In this document: piece by piece, positions 7,971-11,863 of the stretch
How the letters are laid out: each line of letters starts with the position of its first letter
Position numbering within the stretch: the stretch's first letter is position 1
DNA from: CAKSXP01 sp964539115
GTDB taxonomy: Bacteria > Bacillota > Clostridia > Oscillospirales > Oscillospiraceae
Length of the DNA: 11,863 nucleotides
Assembly (NCBI GenBank): GCA_964539115.1
Contig: CAZIHY010000063.1
Coordinates: forward strand, 1-11,863
Direction of reading: 5' to 3'
The notes under the pieces: generated by a model
Database searches by the model: none
What the model was told of the DNA's origin: nothing
The model's input: only the letters and a program-made list of their open reading frames with translations
Program-made: the position numbers and the translations under genes

Positions 7971-8125
7971 GTGTGTTTATCCTCCTTTTTACTTTGAACA
8001 GAAACGGGATTCCCCGAAGTTCACAAATAATCTGTCCGCCCTGAACGGTACGGCGGGTCTGTATGTTCACATCATGCTTGCAAAGCAGGCATGAAAGGGA
8101 GCCGGCTCCCTTTGGCGCAGTTCCC
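7971..8125 (-). promoter_or_regulatory. Structured 5' leader of oppA
   Basis: The probable untranslated leader contains four short inverted repeats. They are a perfect 20-bp palindrome AAAGGGAGCCGGCTCCCTTT (8094-8113); a 10-bp imperfect stem with loop of 3 (8072-8094); CCGCC/GGCGG arms around 8036-8056; and CGGG/CCCG arms around 8007-8018. They precede the ribosome binding site AAGGAGG (about 7981-7987). I recognise no known riboswitch or T-box signature. The 20-bp palindrome could instead end the upstream peptidase transcript, but no U run of more than three follows it. Role unknown; the structures are seen, the function is not. Confidence 0.45.
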
Positions 8126-8129
8126 TTGA

Positions 8130-8159
8130 TAGTATAGTGATACTAACGTAAAAAATAAA
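8130..8159 (-). promoter_or_regulatory. Candidate opp promoter overlapped by a dyad
   Basis: On the minus strand TATACT (8136-8131) is a good -10 box, about 160 bp before oppA, in a very AT-rich stretch. The -35 position 17 bp upstream (8159-8154, TTTATT) is poor, so an activator may be needed or the call may be wrong. The -10 is embedded in the inverted repeat TAGTAT-AGTG-ATACTA (8130-8145), which could be a repressor site. Confidence 0.4.
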
Positions 8160-8192
8160 TATAAAAAGTATTACAATTAAGCGAAAATATGC

Positions 8193-8738
8193 TCATTTTG
8201 TCTTTTTGTTCCACTCCATGCCGCGCAGAAACCGACGCAGCAGAAGCGCAAGCCCGGCGCACACGAGCTTCAGCGCCAGATAGGCGACCGAACCTGCGGT
8301 TTTTCCTCCGAAGCCGTGTATCAGCAGATACACGCCCTCGCCCAGGAATCCCAACGCCGCGGCGATCGCGCAGGCCGCCGCGCGGCGCGGCAGCTTCGGC
8401 ACGGTTGCCTCATAAACATATCCGCGCATCGGCTCGCCGCCCATGGTCAGGCGTATCAGTCCCCAGACCAGGCTTCCCGCGAACGCGACCTCAAGCACAT
8501 AGGGCAGAAGCACGTAAATGCAGTTCCCCGCGCCGTTCGCGCTTATACAGCCTCCGGCGACGGAGGCTCCGGCGCAGATCAGCGTGAACGCCCAGAGTTC
8601 CGCAATTGCGCGGGTGCGCGTTTTTCCTTTATTTAAATAGGTATAGTATTCGCCGTCGTAGACGTACTCTCCCGCGGCGCTGACGTGAAAATCATCCAGA
8701 TACCCGCGCCGCCCGGAGCGTTTTTTCTTCTCCGCCAT
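8193..8738 (-). CDS. Four-span membrane protein of unknown function, coupled to M3 peptidase
   Basis: 181 residues, function not recognised. A basic N-terminus (MAEKKKRSGRRGYL) is followed by an aromatic/acidic stretch DDFHVSAAGEYVYDGEYYTY (15-34). Four hydrophobic segments follow, at about 46-64, 74-96, 119-141 and 148-168, and a short basic tail (RRFLRGMEWNKKTK). No enzyme motif, transporter signature or signal peptide is visible. The ATG lies 3 bp after the peptidase stop (TAA GCA ATG) and has only a weak GAG as ribosome binding site, so it is probably translated by re-initiation after the peptidase. Coupling suggests a shared transcript, but a functional link is unproven. No clear terminator follows before the oppA leader, so read-through into opp is possible. 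Confidence 0.85.
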   Translation of the reverse strand: MAEKKKRSGRRGYLDDFHVSAAGEYVYDGEYYTYLNKGKTRTRAIAELWAFTLICAGASVAGGCISANGAGNCIYVLLPYVLEVAFAGSLVWGLIRLTMGGEPMRGYVYEATVPKLPRRAAACAIAAALGFLGEGVYLLIHGFGGKTAGSVAYLALKLVCAGLALLLRRFLRGMEWNKKTK

Positions 8739-8741
8739 TGC

Positions 8742-10445
8742 TTACTCTATGCCTGTGAGGTCGTAGCTCTCGAGCCACTTCTCCGCCTTTTCGCACACGC
8801 CGCGAAGCGTGTTTTCATCGAACGGGCTGTCAAGCCCGGCATTTTTCAGAAGCTCTGTGAATGTGCGGCTGCCGCCCTGTTCGGTATAGGCCATATAGTG
8901 AGCCCATGCGTTTTCGGTGTTCTCCTGAAGGAGAGCCCAGAACTGGAGCGAAACTGTCTGCGCGAGGCAGTAATCAATATAGTAAAATGGGCTGGAATAG
9001 ATGTGGTGCTGTCTCTGCCAGCCCTCGCCCTCGGAATAGAAAGGGATCTCGCCGTCGAGCTTCATCCACGGCATATAGACGCCCAAAAGCTCTTTCCATA
9101 CCGCGTGTCGCTCCTTCGGAGTCAGCTCCGGCTTCTCATAAACGACGTGCTGGAAGTGGTCGACCATCGTACCGTAGGGTATAAAGGTCAGCGCGGAGGC
9201 CAAATGGCTGTAACGGAACTTGCGCGCATCCGCGCCGAAGAAGCCCTCGGCCCACGGCCACGCAAAGAACTCCATGCTCATGGAGTGAACCTCACAGGCC
9301 TCGAGGCTGGGCCAGATATATTCCATCGGAACTCTCTCGCGGTTAGTCCAGCTTGCGAACGCGTGTCCCGCCTCGTGTGTTACGACCTCGACGTCGTGCT
9401 GGGTGCCGTTGAAATTTGCGAAAATAAAGGGCACTCCGTATTCATGCAGGCTTGTGCAGTAGCCGCCGGACTGCTTACCCTCCGTCGAGAGAACGTCCAG
9501 AAGCTCGTTTTCAAGCATCGTGCGGAAGAAAACGCTCGTCTCAGGCGATAGCTCGTCATAAAATCTGCGGCCCATTGCGAGTATTTCCTCCGGGGTCCCG
9601 ACAGGGCGCGGATTCCCGCTGCGGAACTCCAGAGCGTTGTCGGCAAAGCTCATGGGATACGTCTTTCCGAGACGCTCCGCCTGACGGCGGTAGACCTTGT
9701 CCGCGACCGGGACAAGGTATTTCTGCACGGCGAGACGGAATTTTTCAACGTCCGCCTTCGTATAGCAGTTGCGGTTCATGCGGTAATAGCCAAGCTGAGT
9801 GTAGCCGTCATAGCCAAGCCTGCGGCCCATTGCGTCACGCAGGTGCACGAGCCTGTCGTAAATTTCGTCGAACTTCGCCTGATTGTCCTTATACCACTGA
9901 CCTTCCGCCTTCCAAGCAGCCAAGCGGCGCTCATCGTCCGGGTCGGACTTGTAGGGCGCGAGCTGCGCAAGCGTATACACCCCGCCCTCAAACGGGATCT
10001 GTGCGGAAGCCAGAAGCTTTTCATACTCCTGCGTCAGGCCGTTTTCCTGCTGCATCTCGGAAATGATCTCCGGCGAAAAGCTTTTGAGCGCTATCTCCGC
10101 GTTCACGAACATCAGGCCGCCGAACTCAGCTTCAAAATCACCGCGGAAGGGGCTTTCGAGCATCGCCAGTGTCCAGTTCTGTTCATATTCCTGAAGCTCA
10201 GGCATCTTTTCGTTCCAGAACTTCATCTCCGCATCATAGAATTCGTCGCGGGTATCTATGGAGTTGCGGACGTGCGCCAGCGTTTCCATCGTATAAAGAT
10301 GCTTCTGCGTCTGCTCCTTTTTCAGGAACAGCGTCCTTGCCTCGTCATAGCTCTCCGCATCTCTCAGCGACTGCGTCAGCTCCGCGAGCCCGGACTCGAT
10401 CTTATCTACGTCAAGACGCTCATAGGGCATCTGTGAAAACTTCAT
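8742..10445 (-). CDS. M3 family oligoendopeptidase (zinc metallopeptidase)
   Basis: Cytosolic zinc endopeptidase that cleaves short peptides, probably those imported by Opp-type transporters. 567 residues, no signal peptide. The zinc-binding motif HEAGH is at 357-361 (H357, H361 ligands, E358 catalytic) within VEVVTHEAGHAFASW. The downstream EACEVHSMSMEFFAWPW (382-398) supplies the third ligand Glu, either E385 or E392. SSPFYYIDYCLAQTVSLQFW, further downstream, matches the substrate-side Tyr/His region of M3 enzymes. The N-terminal helical part (MPYERLDVDKIESGL ...) resembles the M3 oligoendopeptidase subgroup related to but distinct from classic PepF, so no symbol is given. Start: ATG 8 nt after GCGGAGG. 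It is the first gene of a two-gene unit, with a strong promoter at 10516-10544 and a divergent LysR gene. Confidence 0.95.
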   Translation of the reverse strand: MKFSQMPYERLDVDKIESGLAELTQSLRDAESYDEARTLFLKKEQTQKHLYTMETLAHVRNSIDTRDEFYDAEMKFWNEKMPELQEYEQNWTLAMLESPFRGDFEAEFGGLMFVNAEIALKSFSPEIISEMQQENGLTQEYEKLLASAQIPFEGGVYTLAQLAPYKSDPDDERRLAAWKAEGQWYKDNQAKFDEIYDRLVHLRDAMGRRLGYDGYTQLGYYRMNRNCYTKADVEKFRLAVQKYLVPVADKVYRRQAERLGKTYPMSFADNALEFRSGNPRPVGTPEEILAMGRRFYDELSPETSVFFRTMLENELLDVLSTEGKQSGGYCTSLHEYGVPFIFANFNGTQHDVEVVTHEAGHAFASWTNRERVPMEYIWPSLEACEVHSMSMEFFAWPWAEGFFGADARKFRYSHLASALTFIPYGTMVDHFQHVVYEKPELTPKERHAVWKELLGVYMPWMKLDGEIPFYSEGEGWQRQHHIYSSPFYYIDYCLAQTVSLQFWALLQENTENAWAHYMAYTEQGGSRTFTELLKNAGLDSPFDENTLRGVCEKAEKWLESYDLTGIE

Positions 10446-10515
10446 TATATTTCCTCCGCAAAAAAGCCTTACGGCGAACGCCGCACACTTATCACATCAT
10501 TTGTTTTATCAAATA

Positions 10516-10544
10516 TTTATATCATGAAATGGCCAGAAACTCAA
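10516..10544 (-). promoter_or_regulatory. Sigma-A promoter of the M3 peptidase unit
   Basis: On the minus strand: -35 TTGAGT (10544-10539), a 17-bp spacer, and -10 TATAAA (10521-10516) preceded by TGA, giving an extended -10. Transcription would start near 10509, leaving a leader of about 65 nt before the ATG at 10445. The leader contains a small hairpin (CGGC-GAAC-GCCG, around 10473-10484). The decamer ATATCAATAA (plus strand 10544-10553) abuts the -35 and also occurs in the LysR-type dyad at 10787-10803. Confidence 0.65.
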
Positions 10545-10591
10545 TATCAATAAACACAAAACTACATGGTTTTTTAGGAAAAAATCCGCCA

Positions 10592-10620
10592 TTGACACAC
10601 ATTTCGGCAGTCATTATGTA
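10592..10620 (+). promoter_or_regulatory. Weak candidate plus-strand promoter
   Basis: A perfect -35 hexamer TTGACA (10592-10597) is followed after 17 bp by TATGTA (10615-10620), which matches the -10 consensus at only three positions. It points toward the LysR gene 218 bp away. If used, the transcript would run through the hairpins at 10664-10719. A promoter closer to the gene, in the AT-rich stretch 10730-10800, is at least as likely. Confidence 0.3.
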
Positions 10621-10663
10621 CAATTACCCACCAGTCATGGACATTTTCCCTCCTTTTACCTTT

Positions 10664-10719
10664 GCGCGGCATGTGCAGTCCGCATGCCGCGCCCGGGAAT
10701 CACCCGGCCTCCGGTGATT
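10664..10719. other. Pair of stem-loops in the divergent intergenic region
   Basis: The first hairpin has a perfect 10-bp stem GCGCGGCATG (10664-10673) / CATGCCGCGC (10683-10692) with a 9-nt loop. The second (10698-10719) pairs AATCACC-C-GG with CCGGTGATT, leaving one bulged C and a 3-nt loop. Neither is followed by a T run on either strand, so terminator function is doubtful. The GC-rich block contrasts with the AT-rich flanks. It may be RNA structure in a regulator leader or a protein-binding palindrome. Confidence 0.55.
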
Positions 10720-10786
10720 TGTATTTGGAATAAATTCATGAAAAATTTTGCAAATTCGTATTTATTTATAAGATAAAATCCTATAT

Positions 10787-10803
10787 ATTGGTATTATATC
10801 AAT
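10787..10803 (+). promoter_or_regulatory. LysR-type operator dyad
   Basis: ATTGGTATTATATCAAT is an inverted repeat of two 8-bp arms around a central T, with one mismatch per arm pair. It contains the T-N11-A core typical of LysR-family binding sites. It lies 35 bp before the ATG of the adjacent LysR-type gene, where autoregulatory sites are often found. Assignment to that regulator is inference. Confidence 0.5.
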
Positions 10804-10837
10804 AAGCTTAGCAAATCTAACTTCGGAGGTATTAAAA

Positions 10838-11756
10838 ATGACCGCTGCCCAGATCGATTGTTTTATTGCCACCGCGAAAAATATGAGCTTCTCGAAAGCT
10901 GCAAACGAGATTTTCCTGAGTCAGTCTGCCGTTAGCCGCCATATTATCACCCTTGAAATGGAGCACAGCTTTTTGTGCGTGCCGGAAAGCACATATATCT
11001 GACTGACGCAGGAAAGGACTTTTATGAGTTTTTCCTGCGCGCAAATACCGAATTTGCAGAGCTTAAACGCCGCCACACTCCGGAGGAGGGCGCAAAGCAA
11101 ACGCTCAGTTACGCCGTTTTGCCCGTATGGAATATTACCTACTTACTGGAGGAAAATGCGCAGAATGCCATGCAGAACCACCCGAGCTGGGATCTCACTA
11201 TGAAGTTCTGCGGCGTTACAAAGATCATATCCGAGCTTCGCAGCGGCGCAGTTGACGTCATACTGCATATGGAGTCCACGCTCAGGGATATAAGGGGAAT
11301 CACTGTCCAACCGCTTGGCGCTATACCGTGCATACTTCTTTATTCGGACAGACATCCGCTGGCGGCGAAATCCTCCCTCACCCCAACGATTTTGAAACCG
11401 AGAGTTTTCTTTACGTCTCGGACACGACTCTGATTCAGAATCGGGTCAGCTCCTTACACGCCCGGATCGAGGATCGATACGGCTTCAAGCCGAAGCTCGT
11501 CGCCATCGAGGATGTGCGGCTATTGGCTATGATGCTCGATAGCGGGCAAGGCGTCACTCTTCTCAACTACTGGAGCCGCCCGAGACAGCTGAAAAACATG
11601 CACTTTATCTCCCTTGACATCAGCGAGCGGGTCGCAATGGCCTGCATGAAGAACAGCCAAAATCCGATCGCCGTCCCGTTCATGGATGAGAGCCCAAGAT
11701 TTTTTGCAGAGCATATACATTACGGTGCACCTCTTCCCAAAAAAGAAACAAGTTGA
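10838..11756 (+). pseudogene. LysR-family transcriptional regulator, broken by two frameshifts
   Basis: Read with two frame changes, this gives a near full-length LysR-type regulator of about 305 residues. Segment 1 starts at ATG 10838 (GGAGG upstream) and carries the winged-helix motif FSKAANEIFLSQSAVSRH, then reaches LEMEHSF and a stop at about 11000. Segment 2 resumes near 10975 with VRAGKHIYLTDAGKDFYEFF and continues through the effector-binding domain to about 11385. Segment 3 resumes with NDFETESFLYVSDTTLIQNR and ends at TGA 11754-11756. Junction 1 is at a run of five T (10970-10974) and seems to lack several bases of the usual PLF-x-R turn. Junction 2 is at CCCC (11381-11384), where one more C would restore the frame. 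It is divergent to the M3 peptidase, so it was probably its regulator. Real mutation and sequence error cannot be told apart here. Confidence 0.85.
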
Positions 11757-11766
11757 ATTACAATAA

Positions 11767-11798
11767 AAAAAACAGGATGCTTGCGCATCCTGTTTTTT
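11767..11798. terminator. Bidirectional intrinsic terminator
   Basis: A perfect stem AACAGGATGC (11771-11780) / GCATCCTGTT (11785-11794) with TTGC loop is flanked by an A run on the left and a T run on the right, so the stem can extend to 11767-11798. It lies 11 bp after the LysR stop and 20 bp after the end of a converging gene, and can end both transcripts. Confidence 0.92.
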
Positions 11799-11817
11799 AT
11801 TAAATTCCGGAAAATAC

Positions 11818-11863
11818 TCAGCAGATGGGATCTTCCTCGATGTACTTGCCGATACGGGGCTTG
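11818..11863 (-). CDS. C-terminal end of an unidentified protein (partial)
   Basis: Only the last 14 codons and a TGA stop are inside the window. The minus-strand reading is KPRIGKYIEEDPIC then stop. The frame is supported by its open reading to the edge and by the terminator 20 bp downstream. It is too short to assign a family. The cysteine as last residue is a small feature that may help identification once the full gene is seen. Confidence 0.6.
   Translation of the reverse strand, partial: KPRIGKYIEEDPIC

Noticed and set aside
8094..8113. 20-bp palindrome as terminator of the peptidase unit
   Set aside because: The stem is good but is followed by only three T on the minus strand, so terminator function is not supported; it is kept as part of the oppA leader.
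10624..10651. Possible six-codon leader peptide (MSMTGG) on the minus strand after a perfect AGGAGGG
   Set aside because: The ribosome binding site is good, but the frame lies upstream of the best peptidase promoter (10516-10544), so it would need another promoter. A purine-rich stretch can mimic a binding site.
10970..10980. Programmed ribosomal frameshifting in the LysR gene
   Set aside because: Two separate shifts would be needed, the first junction also seems to lack bases of a conserved turn, and no stimulatory structure was evident; mutation or sequence error is simpler.

Overview
The window looks like a chromosomal segment from a Gram-positive anaerobe of the Clostridia, probably in the Oscillospiraceae/Ruminococcaceae range. 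This is inferred from strong AGGAGG-type ribosome binding sites, a GC-rich coding / AT-rich intergenic pattern, a lipoprotein-type OppA, and the style of the M3 peptidase. No rRNA, tRNA, insertion sequence, CRISPR array or phage gene was seen. The theme is peptide import, peptide hydrolysis and their possible regulation.

Layout. Positions 1-205 hold no convincing gene. A strong hairpin at 206-240 ends a long minus-strand operon. In transcription order (right to left) that operon is: oppA, a substrate-binding lipoprotein (7970-5595); a 241-bp structured gap with a strong stem-loop; oppB, permease, GTG start (5353-4367); oppC, permease with a large extra extracytoplasmic domain (4350-2719); oppD ATPase (2702-1557); oppF ATPase (1560-538); and a small single-span membrane protein (538-248). 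The last three genes overlap by 4 bp and 1 bp, which indicates translational coupling. The oppA leader (about 7971-8125) carries several inverted repeats below a candidate promoter.

Upstream on the same strand is a two-gene unit: an M3-family oligoendopeptidase (10445-8742) followed after 3 bp by a four-span membrane protein of unknown function (8738-8193). A good sigma-A promoter (TTGAGT-17 bp-TATAAA, extended -10) sits before the peptidase. Divergent to it, after a gap of about 390 bp with a strong palindrome cluster, lies a LysR-type regulator (10838-11756, plus strand). It is split by two frameshifts and is therefore either a pseudogene or contains sequence errors. A near-perfect LysR-type dyad (ATTGGTATTATATCAAT) lies just before it, and a decamer from that dyad recurs beside the peptidase -35 box. 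A convergent terminator (11767-11798) follows, then the last 14 codons of an unidentified minus-strand gene.

How the parts work together (inference): OppA captures extracellular peptides, OppBC with OppDF imports them, and the cytosolic M3 peptidase cuts them into smaller pieces. The LysR protein may have controlled the peptidase. Nothing here is clearly a new system. The least ordinary items are the inserted domains in both OppC and OppA, the coupled small membrane protein at the operon end, and the broken regulator whose apparent operator remains.
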